From positions 186,001-250,000 of the forward strand of contig NZ_JAGIBI010000007.1 in NCBI RefSeq assembly GCF_017744395.1: 64,000 bases of DNA, in the 5' to 3' direction. Of this stretch, positions 56,133-64,000 are shown one piece after another (the first letter of the stretch is position 1; each line of letters opens with the position of its first letter). Origin of the DNA: Herbaspirillum sp. (GTDB lineage: Bacteria; Pseudomonadota; Gammaproteobacteria; Burkholderiales; Burkholderiaceae_D). The position numbers were made by a program, and so were the translations under genes. The notes below the pieces were generated by a model. That model made no database searches, was not told where the DNA came from, and saw only the letters and a program-made list of their open reading frames with translations.

Positions 56133-56930
56133 TCAGGCGAATTCCGACAGCAGGTTGACCTGTTGCGCGAAAATCTTCGGGCTGGCGGCGATGACGTCGC
56201 CCTTGTAGAGGTAGTCCGAATCGCCCTTGAAGGTGCCGACGATGCCGCCGGCTTCGGTCACCAGCAGCGAACCGGCCGCGATGTCCCAGGGCTTCAGGCC
56301 CTTCTCGAAGAAACCGTCCAGGCGGCCGGCGGCGACATAGGCCAGGTCCAGCGCGGCGGCGCCCGGGCGGCGCAGGCCGGCACTGTGCTCGGTCATGACC
56401 TTGAACATCTTGACGTACTCATTCAGGCCGTCCAGGTCGCGGAAGGGGAAGCCGGTGCCGATCAGGGCATCGGCGATCTTGTCGCGCTTGCCCACGCGGA
56501 TGCGCTTTTCGTTCAGGTAGGCGCCGGCGCCCTTGGAGGCGGTGAACAGGTCGTTGCGGGTGGGGTCGTAGACCACCGCCTGCGTGATGATGCCGCGCTG
56601 CTGCAGCGCGATCGACACGCAGTATTGCGGGAAGCCGTGGATGAAGTTGGTGGTGCCGTCCAGCGGATCGATGATCCAGACGTTTTCGTTCTCGTCGTGC
56701 AGGTTGTCGGAGGCGCCCGATTCCTCGGCCAGGATGGCGTGGTCGGGATAGGCGGACTTCAACACCTCGATGATGGCGTCTTCAGCTGCCTTGTCGACTT
56801 CGGTGACGAAGTCGTTGTGCGATTTCTTGGAGACTTTCAACAGGGAAACGTCGAACGACGCCCGGTTGATGATGGTTGCGGCGCGGCGGGCTGCCTTGAT
56901 CGCCGTATTGAGCATGGGTGGGATGATCAT
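56133..56930 (-). CDS. suhB: inositol-1-monophosphatase family protein
   Basis: Magnesium-dependent phosphatase of 265 residues, which in enterobacteria also acts as an accessory factor of ribosomal RNA transcription complexes. Metal-binding motifs: Glu in AILAEESGA near residue 70, [20 protein letters not shown] near 88, and [17 protein letters not shown] near 215. The start was placed at 56930 to give [17 protein letters not shown], as in relatives; a second ATG at 56915 is possible. Divergent from trmJ, a conserved arrangement. Confidence 0.93.
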   Translation of the reverse strand: MIIPPMLNTAIKAARRAATIINRASFDVSLLKVSKKSHNDFVTEVDKAAEDAIIEVLKSAYPDHAILAEESGASDNLHDENENVWIIDPLDGTTNFIHGFPQYCVSIALQQRGIITQAVVYDPTRNDLFTASKGAGAYLNEKRIRVGKRDKIADALIGTGFPFRDLDGLNEYVKMFKVMTEHSAGLRRPGAAALDLAYVAAGRLDGFFEKGLKPWDIAAGSLLVTEAGGIVGTFKGDSDYLYKGDVIAASPKIFAQQVNLLSEFA

Positions 56931-57189
56931 TCCGGTGGTTCCGTTAAAATTGCGGTCATCGATGCCGATGATCGCGTTGCTAATCCGCAGACCCCGTCTC
57001 CCTTTTCGCGAATGCCCGCCCGGGAAAACCACGGGAGCGGCATGCGTGCGAAAGAAAGCACAGCAGTGAAGCGACAATGAAATTAATGAACGATGCGCCA
57101 TCCGTGGCGTTATGCTTGCGGACTTGTCGAATTGCGAAGGATGGCGTTTTGCCAACATCCGCAATTCAGGCGCGAATCCGCTATTTTAA

Positions 57190-58035
57190 ATGAACAAGCA
57201 AGAATCCGAACACTCTCAGCACTCTCTTTTTACCCGCTTGCGTTTTGTGTTGGTCAATACCAGCAGTCCGGGCAACATCGGCTCGGCCGCGCGGGCCATC
57301 AAGACCATGGGTTTTTCCGAGCTGGTGCTGGTCAATCCGCGCTTTCCCGACGCCGTGCGGGAGGACGAGGCCGTGGCCTTCGCCAGCGGCGCGCTGGATG
57401 TGTTGCAAAATGCGCGCGTGGTCGGCAGCGTCGAGGAAGCGTTGCAAGGCTGCAACTTCGCCGCCGCCGTCAGCGCCCGTTTGCGCGAATTTTCGCCGCC
57501 GGTGGTGACGCCGCGCGCGCTGGCCGGGCAACTGTCGCAAGACACCGGCCTGAACGCGGCGCTGCTGTTCGGCAACGAACGCTTCGGCCTGCCCAACGAA
57601 GTGGTGCAGAAATGCCAGGCGCTGATCAACATCCCGGCCAACCCCGATTATTCCTCGCTGAACCTGTCGCAGGCGGTGCAGGTGCTGGCCTATGAATGCC
57701 GCATGACCGAGCTGGAACTGCGCGGCGGCCCGATGCAGACCAGCGGCGACGCCCGCGCGCCGGGCGAGGTCGGCTTCCAGGGCAGCAGCGCCGGCGTGGC
57801 CGAGATCGAAGGCATGTTCGAGCACCTGGAGCAGGCGCTGGTGGCCATCGATTTCCTCAATCCCGACAATCCCAAGAAACTGATGCCAAGACTCAAACGC
57901 ATGTTCGCGCGCGCGCAACTGGAAACCGAAGAGGTCAACATCCTGCGCGGCATCGCGCGCCAGATCCTGGCGCCCAAGCAAGCCAAGGCCGGCGCGGCGG
58001 ACAAACCGGCCGACGGAGGTGCGCAGCATGGCTAA
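57190..58035 (+). CDS. trmJ: tRNA (cytidine/uridine-2'-O-) methyltransferase TrmJ
   Basis: SPOUT-class methyltransferase of 281 residues that methylates the 2'-OH of position 32 in certain tRNAs. Motifs of the TrmJ/TrmH family are VLVNTSSPGNIGSAARAIKT near residue 20, LVLVNPRFPD near 45, LLFGNERFGLPNEVVQKCQA near 125 and INIPANPDYSSLNLSQAVQV near 146. A charged C-terminal extension (about 200-281) is normal for TrmJ. Its end overlaps the next gene by eight bases. Confidence 0.93.
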   Translation: MNKQESEHSQHSLFTRLRFVLVNTSSPGNIGSAARAIKTMGFSELVLVNPRFPDAVREDEAVAFASGALDVLQNARVVGSVEEALQGCNFAAAVSARLREFSPPVVTPRALAGQLSQDTGLNAALLFGNERFGLPNEVVQKCQALINIPANPDYSSLNLSQAVQVLAYECRMTELELRGGPMQTSGDARAPGEVGFQGSSAGVAEIEGMFEHLEQALVAIDFLNPDNPKKLMPRLKRMFARAQLETEEVNILRGIARQILAPKQAKAGAADKPADGGAQHG

Positions 58036-58750
58036 GCTGACACTGGATCGCATCCTGCAATCGCAGGGCTTTGGATCGCGCAAGTATTGCCGCGAACTGA
58101 TCGAGGATGGCGAAGTGGCCGTCAACGGCGAAGTGGTGGACGACTACCGCGCCACGCCCGACACCGCCAATCTCATGCTGACGCTGTTCGACGAGGAGTG
58201 GGAATACCGCGAGCACGTCTACATCGTGCTCAACAAACCGCCCAATTTCGAATGCTCGCGCAAGCCCAGCCACCATCCCGGCGTGCTGACCATCCTGCCG
58301 GAGCAGTTCACCTGGCGCGACGTGCAGCCGGTGGGCCGGCTGGACCACGACACCACCGGGATGCTGCTGATGTCGGACGACGGCGCCTTCATCCATGCGC
58401 AGTCTTCGCCCAAGCGCCACGTGCCCAAGGTGTATGCCGCCACCACCGCCGAGCCGGTGACCGATGCGCTGATCGCGCAACTGATGGCGGGCGTGCAGTT
58501 GCATGACGAGCCGGCGCCGCTGGCGGCGTCGCGCTGCCGGCAACTGGGCGAGCATCTGCTGGAAATCGTGCTGGAGCAGGGCAAGTACCACCAGGTCAAG
58601 CGCATGCTGGCGGCGGCCGGCAACCATTGCAGCGCCTTGCGCCGCACCGCCATCGGCGGCTTGCAGCTGGATGCGCTGGAACTGGAAGAAGGGGAGTGGT
58701 GCTACCTCGACGCGGCGCAGATGGCGCTGCTGGTACCGGACTCGGACTGA
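58028..58750 (+). CDS. rsuA: 16S rRNA pseudouridine synthase, RsuA type
   Basis: Pseudouridine synthase of 240 residues. An N-terminal S4 RNA-binding domain (LTLDRILQSQGFGSRKYCRE, then DGEVAVNGEVV) is followed by the catalytic domain with the active-site Asp in PVGRLDHDTTGMLLMSDDG near residue 102 and EQGKYHQVKRMLAAAGNHCS near 184. RsuA modifies U516 of 16S rRNA in E. coli; the close relatives RluE and RluF act on 23S, so the exact target is not certain. The ATG at 58028 has GGAGG nine bases upstream; an in-frame GTG at 58019 is less likely. Confidence 0.87.
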   Translation: MAKLTLDRILQSQGFGSRKYCRELIEDGEVAVNGEVVDDYRATPDTANLMLTLFDEEWEYREHVYIVLNKPPNFECSRKPSHHPGVLTILPEQFTWRDVQPVGRLDHDTTGMLLMSDDGAFIHAQSSPKRHVPKVYAATTAEPVTDALIAQLMAGVQLHDEPAPLAASRCRQLGEHLLEIVLEQGKYHQVKRMLAAAGNHCSALRRTAIGGLQLDALELEEGEWCYLDAAQMALLVPDSD

Positions 58751-58787
58751 GGCCGGGCTGAGGATAGGGCGCGAAGCAGGCCGCAAG

Positions 58788-58819
58788 AAAAACGCCATCG
58801 GTTTTCCGATGGCGTTTTT
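58788..58819. terminator. bidirectional terminator between rsuA and hslO
   Basis: AAAAACGCCATCGG (58788-58801) pairs with CCGATGGCGTTTTT (58806-58819) around TTTT; A- and T-runs flank both sides of this convergent junction. Confidence 0.9.
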
Positions 58820-58842
58820 GTCAGGGCCGTACTCCGCAGCGG

Positions 58843-59769
58843 TCAATGCCGCGCATCCCCGGCTGCGGCACTCACGTCGCTGGCGAACAATTGGGCGCAG
58901 TCGACGGCGTCGAACTCGTAGTGCTGTCCGCAGAAATCGCAATCGATGCCGAGCTTGTCGGTCTGCGTCAAGGCATCCGCCACCTCTTCGCGGCCCAGCA
59001 TCTTGAGCATGTTGCCGACCTTCTCGCGCGAGCAGGAGCAGTGGAAGCGCGGATGCGCCGGGTCGAACACGCGGATGCTTTCTTCCCAGAACAGGCGGTG
59101 CATCAGCGTGCTGATGTCGGTGGACAGCAGTTCTTCGCGGCGCAGGGTATTGCCCAGCATGACGAAGTGGTTCCAGGTGTCCAGCTCGCTGCCTTCGGCC
59201 TTGGCGGTCGGCGCGTTGATGCCGCCTTCGCTGGGCAGTTTCTGCAGCAGCAGGCCGCGCGAGACTTGGCCGTCGGCGGCCAGCCACAGCTTGGTGTCGA
59301 GCTGCTCGGAGCGCAGCATGTAGTTTTCGATGACGGTGGCCACGCTGTCGCCGTCCAGCGGCACGACGCCCTGGTAGGGTTGCTGGCCGGGCAGCTTGTC
59401 CTTGGGATCGAGCGTGATCACGAAGCGGCCGTGGCCGGTGGCGTTGACCAGTTCGGTCAGCGTCGCCTCGTCGGCGATGGCGGCGCCGTCGGCCAGTTTG
59501 GCGGTGGCGCGCAATTGCAGCTCGGAATCGCACTCCACCACCAGCAGCTTGACCGGGCCGTCGCCGTGGATCTGCATGACGATCATGCCGTTGAACTTGA
59601 GGTTGGCCGACAGCAGCGCCGCCGCCGCCAGCATTTCGCCCAGCAGCGTCTTCACCGCGGCTGGATAGTCGCGGCGGGCCTGCACCTGTTGCCAGGTATC
59701 GGAGATTTCGACCAGCTCGCCGCGCACGGGAGCGTTGTCGACCAGGAATTTTTGCAGCGTGTCTTTCAT
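58843..59769 (-). CDS. hslO: redox-regulated chaperone Hsp33
   Basis: Oxidation-activated holdase chaperone of 308 residues. The C-terminal zinc switch is intact: FHCSCSREKV (CxC) near residue 237 and DCDFCGQHYEFD (CxxC) near 270, the four cysteines that form disulfides under oxidative stress. The N-terminal domain shows VVECDSELQLRATAKL and KDKLPGQQPYQGVVPLDGDS. The start at 59769 was chosen as the family start MKDTLQKFL over a longer frame to 59808. Confidence 0.95.
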   Translation of the reverse strand: MKDTLQKFLVDNAPVRGELVEISDTWQQVQARRDYPAAVKTLLGEMLAAAALLSANLKFNGMIVMQIHGDGPVKLLVVECDSELQLRATAKLADGAAIADEATLTELVNATGHGRFVITLDPKDKLPGQQPYQGVVPLDGDSVATVIENYMLRSEQLDTKLWLAADGQVSRGLLLQKLPSEGGINAPTAKAEGSELDTWNHFVMLGNTLRREELLSTDISTLMHRLFWEESIRVFDPAHPRFHCSCSREKVGNMLKMLGREEVADALTQTDKLGIDCDFCGQHYEFDAVDCAQLFASDVSAAAGDARH

Positions 59770-59824
59770 TCTTTCTTTCCAGGCAACGCGCCGGCGTTGC
59801 CTTGTCAATGCCAGCCGAGGCGGC

Positions 59825-60349
59825 TCAGGCGATGCGCTTGAGCTTGGCCTTGAACTGTTGCGCGCGCTCGACGTAGCTGTCGGTGCCGGCGCGCATGCGC
59901 GCGATGTCTTCTTCGGAGAGCTGGCGCACGGCCTTGGCCGGGGCGCCGATGATCAGCGAGTTGTCGGGGAATTCCTTGCCTTCGGTCACCAGCGCGCCGG
60001 CGCCGACCAGGCAGTTCTTGCCGATCCTGGCGCCGTTGAGCACCACGGCCTGGATGCCGATCAGGGCGCCTTCGCCGATGGTGCAGCCGTGCAGCATGGC
60101 CTGGTGGCCGACCGTGACGTTCTTGCCGATCACCATCGGGTAGCCGATGTCGGTATGCAGCACCGCGCCTTCCTGGATGTTGCTGTTTTCGCCGATGGTG
60201 ATCAGCTCATTGTCGCCGCGGATGGCGACGTTGAACCAGACGCTGGAATGCGGCTCCATCCTGACCTTGCCGACCACGGTCGAGGTATCGGCCACGAAGG
60301 CGGTTTCGTGGATTTCGGGGATATCCTGCTCTAATTGGTAGATTGCCAT
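59825..60349 (-). CDS. gamma-carbonic anhydrase family hexapeptide protein
   Basis: Left-handed beta-helix protein of 174 residues, YrdA/PaaY type. Hexapeptide-repeat stretches (SVWFNVAIRGDNELITIGEN, NIQEGAVLHTDIGYPMVIGK) carry the metal-binding histidines in VLHTDIG and VTVGHQAMLHGC. Some relatives are carbonic anhydrases, others thioesterases or proteins without known activity, so the reaction is uncertain. A GGAGA site precedes the ATG at 60349. Same strand as hslO, 55 bases away, probably cotranscribed. Confidence 0.88.
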   Translation of the reverse strand: MAIYQLEQDIPEIHETAFVADTSTVVGKVRMEPHSSVWFNVAIRGDNELITIGENSNIQEGAVLHTDIGYPMVIGKNVTVGHQAMLHGCTIGEGALIGIQAVVLNGARIGKNCLVGAGALVTEGKEFPDNSLIIGAPAKAVRQLSEEDIARMRAGTDSYVERAQQFKAKLKRIA

Positions 60350-60466
60350 AATAAAATCGTCTCCTTGTACCTTGTATTGAACCCGCCTGCTTGCCGATTG
60401 CGCTTATATGGTGGCGAAGCCGGCGTCATCAACCGCGTATTTTACCGTCCCTTGAAAGAAGCATCC

Positions 60467-61315
60467 TTGGATCACCACCCGCCCTCACTTGAAATCCTTT
60501 CATTCAACGGCCTGCGCGCAGGCGCCCTGGCTTGCCTGAAAGAAACCGGGCCGGCCGCCAAATGCGCGGCGGTGAAGGCCTTGCATGCGGCCTGGCATGG
60601 CCAGGGGTTGGCATTGGAACAACAGGAGGACCTGGCCGCGGGCGATGCGGGCGACGGCATCCCGGGCCGCCCGGACAAGCCCCAACTGGTGCCGCCGCTG
60701 GAAGTGAAGTCGCGCTCGATGCGCACGCCCGAGGGGCGGGCGGCCTTGATCCACGCATTGGCGCATATCGAATTCAACGCCATCAACCTGGCGCTGGATG
60801 CGGTCTGGCGCTTTGCCGGCATGCCGCGCGAGTTCTATGCCGATTGGCTGCAGGTGGCGGTGGAAGAGGCCTACCATTTCTCGCTGCTGGCCGCGCATTT
60901 GGAAACGCTGGGATATGCCTACGGCGATTTCACCGCCCACAATAGCCTGTGGGACATGGCCGAAAAGACCCGCTCCGACGTACTGGCCCGCATCGCCCTG
61001 GTGCCGCGCACGCTGGAAGCCCGGGGTCTGGACGCGGCGCCGCCGGTGCGCGCCAAGCTGGCGCAGGCCGGCGACCTTGCCGCGGCGGAAATCCTCGACA
61101 TCATCATGCGCGACGAGATCGGCCATGTGCTGATCGGCAACCGCTGGTTCGGCTGGCTGTGCCGGCAACGGGGGCTGGATCCCGTGCCGACCTTCGCCGA
61201 ACTGTGCGTGCGCTACAAGGCGCCGCCGCTGCGCGGGCCGTTCAACCTGGAGGCGCGCAAGGCGGCGGGTTTCTCCGACGAAGAGTTGCTGATGTTCAAG
61301 GACATGGCCGCTTGA
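60467..61315 (+). CDS. DUF455 ferritin-like protein
   Basis: Helical protein of about 282 residues matching DUF455, a ferritin-like family related to the tRNA hydroxylase MiaE. The carboxylate/His pairs expected for a di-iron site are in LIHALAHIEFNAINLALDAV, VAVEEAYHFSLLAAHLETLG and IMRDEIGHVLIGNRWFGWLC. No ATG lies near the expected N-terminus; TTG at 60467 (LDHHPPSLEIL) or TTG at 60452 are the best starts, and the frame is open to 60335. Function unestablished. Confidence 0.8.
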   Translation: MDHHPPSLEILSFNGLRAGALACLKETGPAAKCAAVKALHAAWHGQGLALEQQEDLAAGDAGDGIPGRPDKPQLVPPLEVKSRSMRTPEGRAALIHALAHIEFNAINLALDAVWRFAGMPREFYADWLQVAVEEAYHFSLLAAHLETLGYAYGDFTAHNSLWDMAEKTRSDVLARIALVPRTLEARGLDAAPPVRAKLAQAGDLAAAEILDIIMRDEIGHVLIGNRWFGWLCRQRGLDPVPTFAELCVRYKAPPLRGPFNLEARKAAGFSDEELLMFKDMAA

Positions 61316-61474
61316 GCGGGGTGGGCTGGAGGATGCTTTGTAAGAATGCTTTGTAAAATTCGCATGTTTTTGTATCGAAGCTTGTTTTCATCGGCCGGCA
61401 ATGCGATAACTGCTGCGCTATGACTGCCGGGTTTTGATCCGTCGAAGGATCTCATTTCAGGAAAGGATGACAAT

Positions 61475-61825
61475 ATGAAGACAATGTCCAAACTGCTGTT
61501 CGGCCTGGTGGCCGCGAGTGCCGCCGTTGCGCTGCTGGGCGCCTGCCAGAAGAAGGATGAGCCGGGGCCGGCGGAAGCGCTGGGCAAGAAGATCGACGGC
61601 GCCGTGCAGGAAGCCGGCAAGCAGATCGAGCAGGCCACCGACAAGAGCAAGGAACAGTCCTCGGAGGCCAGCAGCAAGCTGGGCGAGGCGGTCGACCAAG
61701 CCAAGGCCGATGCCGCGTCCGCTTATGAAAAGACCAAGGAAGGCGCCAAGGAGCTGACCCAGAAGGCCGGCGAGAAAGTGGCCGAAGCCGGCAAGAAGAT
61801 CCAGGACGCTTCTAACAGTAAATAA
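61475..61825 (+). CDS. small helical lipoprotein
   Basis: Predicted lipoprotein of 116 residues: a type II signal peptide with lipobox LGAC at about residues 21-24, then a Lys/Glu/Ala-rich amphipathic chain with near-heptad repeats (KLGEAVDQAKADAASAYEKT, KEGAKELTQKAGEKVAEAGK). It resembles the YjfO/Lpp-like or LEA-like stress lipoproteins in general character, but no family is certain. A GGAAAGG site precedes the ATG; a GCAA-loop terminator follows. Confidence 0.8.
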   Translation: MKTMSKLLFGLVAASAAVALLGACQKKDEPGPAEALGKKIDGAVQEAGKQIEQATDKSKEQSSEASSKLGEAVDQAKADAASAYEKTKEGAKELTQKAGEKVAEAGKKIQDASNSK

Positions 61826-61877
61826 GTGAAGCGGCCGGGGCATCCCGCCGCCGGCGCGATTTCCGAGCAGCAAGCGA

Positions 61878-61907
61878 GAAAGCCTCCGCAAGGAGGCTTT
61901 CCTGTTT
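61878..61907. terminator. terminator between the lipoprotein and lipase genes
   Basis: GAAAGCCTCC (61878-61887) pairs with GGAGGCTTTC (61892-61901) around a GCAA tetraloop. It sits at a convergent junction; the T-tract is weak on both sides. Confidence 0.75.
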
Positions 61908-61927
61908 CTGGCGGGCCGGCAAGCGCT

Positions 61928-62857
61928 TCAATCGCGCGTGTTGTGGATCAGTTCGATCACCATCTCCTGTATCGCCGGCTCCAGCGCCAGCGCCACGTGG
62001 CCGATGCCGATGACCGGGATGTTCCACGCGCCCTCCAGGTGGGCCGAACTTTGCGGGGAAATGATGTTGTCGTGGTGTGAATAGATCGACACGATGGCGC
62101 CCAGCGCCTCGGCTTCTTCGGTGGCCGCCAGTTTCTGCAGCCATTCGCTGCTGCGGCCTTCCTCGTAGCGCCCCAGCCAGTTCATCTCGCCGCAGTTGAT
62201 GCCGATGCCGAAGTTGGCGATGGCGGTGCCGTGGTGCGGCGTGCCCAGCGTGATGACCCGGGCGATATGCGTGGTGCCGTGGTCGCGCAGGTAGGCGCGC
62301 GCCGCCAGGCCGCCCATGCTGTGGGCGACGATGACGATTTTCTGTTGCCCGGTCTCGGCCTGCACGCGCCTGACGGCGGCGTCGACCAGCGGCGCATAGC
62401 CGTCGATGCTGCCGAACACCGGTTCCATGTCCAGCGCGTAATGGGTGATATGGGCTTCGCGCAGCGCCAGGCTCATCCAGCGCCAGTAGCCGCTGTTGCA
62501 GCCGTAGCCGTGGATCAGCAGCACCGGCGGCGAGGTGGTGTCGGGGTAGGTGAACTGGTCGAAGCGCAGGAACGGCATGGCCCACGAGGAACACAGCATG
62601 GTCGCGCGGAATTCGCGTAGGAACAGCTTGCCGATCTGCAGCCAGGTGATTTCGACGGGGTTGGAGGTGCGGCCGCGGTAAGGCCAGGTCAGGAAGAAGC
62701 TGTTGGCGGTGATCTGCGCGCGCAGCAGCAGTACGATGCCAACGCCGCCGAGCGCCGCCGGCGCGATGGGCCAGTCGAAATGCCGCAACAGGAAGTAGAA
62801 CAGGATGGCGATGCCCAGCTGGATCAGGAGCAGGGTTCTGGAAATGCGGGAAATCAT
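61928..62857 (-). CDS. membrane-anchored lipase/esterase-like alpha/beta hydrolase
   Basis: Protein of 309 residues with two N-terminal hydrophobic segments (LLLIQLGIAILFYFLL and AALGGVGIVLLL) that probably anchor it in the inner membrane, then an alpha/beta hydrolase domain. PPVLLIHGYGCNSGYWRWM near residue 110 gives the oxyanion region. The nucleophile elbow is IVIVAHSMGGLAARAY near 173, TLGTPHHGTAIA near 199 is lipase-like, and the late GIGHVALAL carries the catalytic His. Substrate unknown. Confidence 0.85.
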   Translation of the reverse strand: MISRISRTLLLIQLGIAILFYFLLRHFDWPIAPAALGGVGIVLLLRAQITANSFFLTWPYRGRTSNPVEITWLQIGKLFLREFRATMLCSSWAMPFLRFDQFTYPDTTSPPVLLIHGYGCNSGYWRWMSLALREAHITHYALDMEPVFGSIDGYAPLVDAAVRRVQAETGQQKIVIVAHSMGGLAARAYLRDHGTTHIARVITLGTPHHGTAIANFGIGINCGEMNWLGRYEEGRSSEWLQKLAATEEAEALGAIVSIYSHHDNIISPQSSAHLEGAWNIPVIGIGHVALALEPAIQEMVIELIHNTRD

Positions 62858-62969
62858 GCGTGGCTGGGTCCGATGCGCTCAGGAGGGCTGACATGCAGGA
62901 GGCATGTGTTTGCGCAGAGCATAGCAGAGCCCCATGTCGAATCGATGACGCTATTGCGGCCGCTGTTTT

Positions 62970-63491
62970 CTATGCGTTTTTCGGTTCGGCGGCCTTGGCT
63001 TTGGCCGGCGGGGCTGCATTGACCAGCCGGGTGCCGACGATGCGGTCGTGCAGGAACTGGCGCTGCGGATCGAGATAGGCCGTCAGCGCCCACAGCAGCA
63101 CATTGCCCGCCGGGATCAGCACCAGCATCCAGTGCTGGCCGCGCAGGGCCGCCGCCAGCGCCAGGCCGGGCAGCACCCACAGCCAGGCCAGCAGGAAACG
63201 GAAGGCGGCGCGCCAGATGCCGACCGGCCGGCCGTCGGGGCCGACCAGCTTGAAGCGCCAGGTCTTCATCGCCAGGGTTTGCCCGCCGTGGCGCCAGAAC
63301 CAGATGAAATAGGCAGCCAGCACCAGGAACAGCCAGGCTTCGAGCGCATGGCGCAGATAGAGCGCGTGGCGCTGCTGCAGCAAGGTCGAGAACAGCCAGC
63401 CCGAGATGAACAGGACGCCGAACAGCAGCATCGATTCATACAGCATGCTGCTGAGGCGGCGGCGCAGAGAAGGCGTGGTCATGTCCTGCAT
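62970..63491 (-). CDS. RDD-family membrane protein
   Basis: Membrane protein of 173 residues. The RDD pattern is present: RRLSSMLYESMLLFGVLFI in the first helix, GGQTLAMKTWRFKLVGPDGR near residue 80 and LDPQRQFLHDRIVGTRLVN near 145, with four to five hydrophobic segments. Function unknown. Two ATGs are possible (63491 or 63482). It lies downstream of a DUF3106 gene on the same strand, an order common in Burkholderiales, where a sigma factor and DUF3619 gene usually precede them (inference about the region beyond the window). Confidence 0.85.
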   Translation of the reverse strand: MQDMTTPSLRRRLSSMLYESMLLFGVLFISGWLFSTLLQQRHALYLRHALEAWLFLVLAAYFIWFWRHGGQTLAMKTWRFKLVGPDGRPVGIWRAAFRFLLAWLWVLPGLALAAALRGQHWMLVLIPAGNVLLWALTAYLDPQRQFLHDRIVGTRLVNAAPPAKAKAAEPKNA

Positions 63492-63707
63492 GGTGTCCCG
63501 GTATTGGAAATTTGTTGTGGTGTCGGCCCGACGGCGTTCCAGATGGTAATGGAATCGGCGGGGCTTGCCTACAAGCAGGCCTGCCGAAAGCAGGGCGGCG
63601 CCGTGGCCGATGCGCATATCGGCATGGCTATGTCGTACGGGAAGCGTTCGGGGAGGAAATGCCAGGTGTAGGCGACAGGATGCCGTGAATGGGGCGGACG
63701 CCCGTTC

Positions 63708-64000
63708 TTACTTGCCGCTTTCGGCGGCCGTGGCCGATACCGGCACCACAGCGCCGGCAGCCATGGCCGGAGCGGCGGCCGCCGGTTGTACCTGGGGCGT
63801 GACAGCGGGCAGCGGCGGGGTGGCCTGCGGTCCGGGCACCAGCGCGGGCGCCGCGGCCGGCGGCAACGGGCGATCCAGCGCTTCCGCCGGCAACTGGATG
63901 GTGGGGGCTGCGTTGCCTGGCGCGGAAGGCAGCTTGGCAACCCGCTTGGGCAACTTTGCCTGCTCCAGCTTTTTCTTTTGCTCGGCCGGGAGTTGCTGGT
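63708..64000 (-). CDS. DUF3106 protein, C-terminal part (5' end beyond window)
   Basis: The frame is open from the stop at 63708 to the window end. The visible upstream residues read QQLPAEQKKKLEQAKLPKRV, the kind of charged helical repeat that ends DUF3106 proteins, followed by a Pro/Ala-rich disordered tail (for example LPPAAAPALVPGPQATPPLP). The start is not in the window. Such proteins are exported and of unknown function; some precede RDD genes in a sigma-factor operon. Assignment to DUF3106 rests on this short piece and on the RDD neighbour. Confidence 0.6.
   Translation of the reverse strand, partial: QQLPAEQKKKLEQAKLPKRVAKLPSAPGNAAPTIQLPAEALDRPLPPAAAPALVPGPQATPPLPAVTPQVQPAAAAPAMAAGAVVPVSATAAESGK

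Overview
The window is GC-rich, densely coded chromosome with short intergenic gaps, Shine-Dalgarno starts and GC-rich codon use. Protein content and gene order point to a betaproteobacterium of the Burkholderiales, most like Herbaspirillum or another Oxalobacteraceae. This is judged by eye from family knowledge (divergent suhB/trmJ, the DUF3106-RDD pair, the ssu operon carrying a Mop protein and an EAL protein, hppD next to an AsnC-type regulator); no database search was run. No rRNA, tRNA, CRISPR array, prophage or insertion sequence was seen. I count 68 protein genes, two of them cut by the window ends.

Layout. 1-5.1 kb: histone-deacetylase-like hydrolase (cut at its 5' end), DMT exporter, an XRE/MmyB regulator divergent from a methyltransferase, and the PBP7-type endopeptidase pbpG. 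5.2-18.6 kb: a sulfur-acquisition island: an IclR regulator, the sulfate-binding protein sbp, the sulfonate operon ssuEADCB followed by a one-domain molbindin and a catalytically degenerate EAL protein, a small hydrolase, a ParDE toxin-antitoxin module, then cysTWA-cysB. 18.6-22 kb: GNAT, a small unknown protein, an M15 peptidase, a small lipoprotein, a candidate small RNA and a phosphodiester-glycosidase-like protein. 22.2-28.2 kb: livJHMGF branched-chain amino acid transporter and an orphan amino-acid-binding protein. 28.5-35.6 kb: an MFS pump, hppD (tyrosine catabolism) with a divergent Lrp/AsnC regulator, the ada-alkB alkylation-repair operon and a fosmidomycin-resistance-type MFS exporter. 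35.8-40.4 kb: dadA and a divergent Lrp-type regulator with a near-consensus Lrp box between them, then an FdhF/YdeP-type molybdoenzyme and a small helix-turn-helix-like ORF. 40.4-47.4 kb: MocR regulator, CorC/CNNM protein, a periplasmic Lig E-type DNA ligase, a tandem-TM2 protein, an MFS pump and a DUF4197 protein. 47.4-51.4 kb: a four-gene osmoprotectant ABC transporter behind a structured leader. 51.5-64 kb: an orphan fimbrial adhesin, GNAT, rhlE, alpha/beta hydrolase, VOC protein, suhB/trmJ, an rsuA-type pseudouridine synthase, hslO, gamma-carbonic anhydrase, a DUF455 protein, a lipoprotein, a membrane-anchored lipase, an RDD protein and the 3' end of a DUF3106 gene.

How the genes work together. 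The clearest system is sulfur supply. Sulfate is bound by Sbp and imported by CysTWA. Sulfonates are imported by SsuABC and desulfonated by the SsuE/SsuD flavin pair. CysB is translationally coupled to cysA and probably controls both. The sbp and cysT upstream regions share a spaced element, GTTTTTCG-N20-TTCGTTCT, with identical spacing, which I propose as the common control site. Other local circuits are Lrp-type regulators placed divergently from hppD and dadA, and an inverted repeat in front of parDE that looks like its autoregulatory operator.
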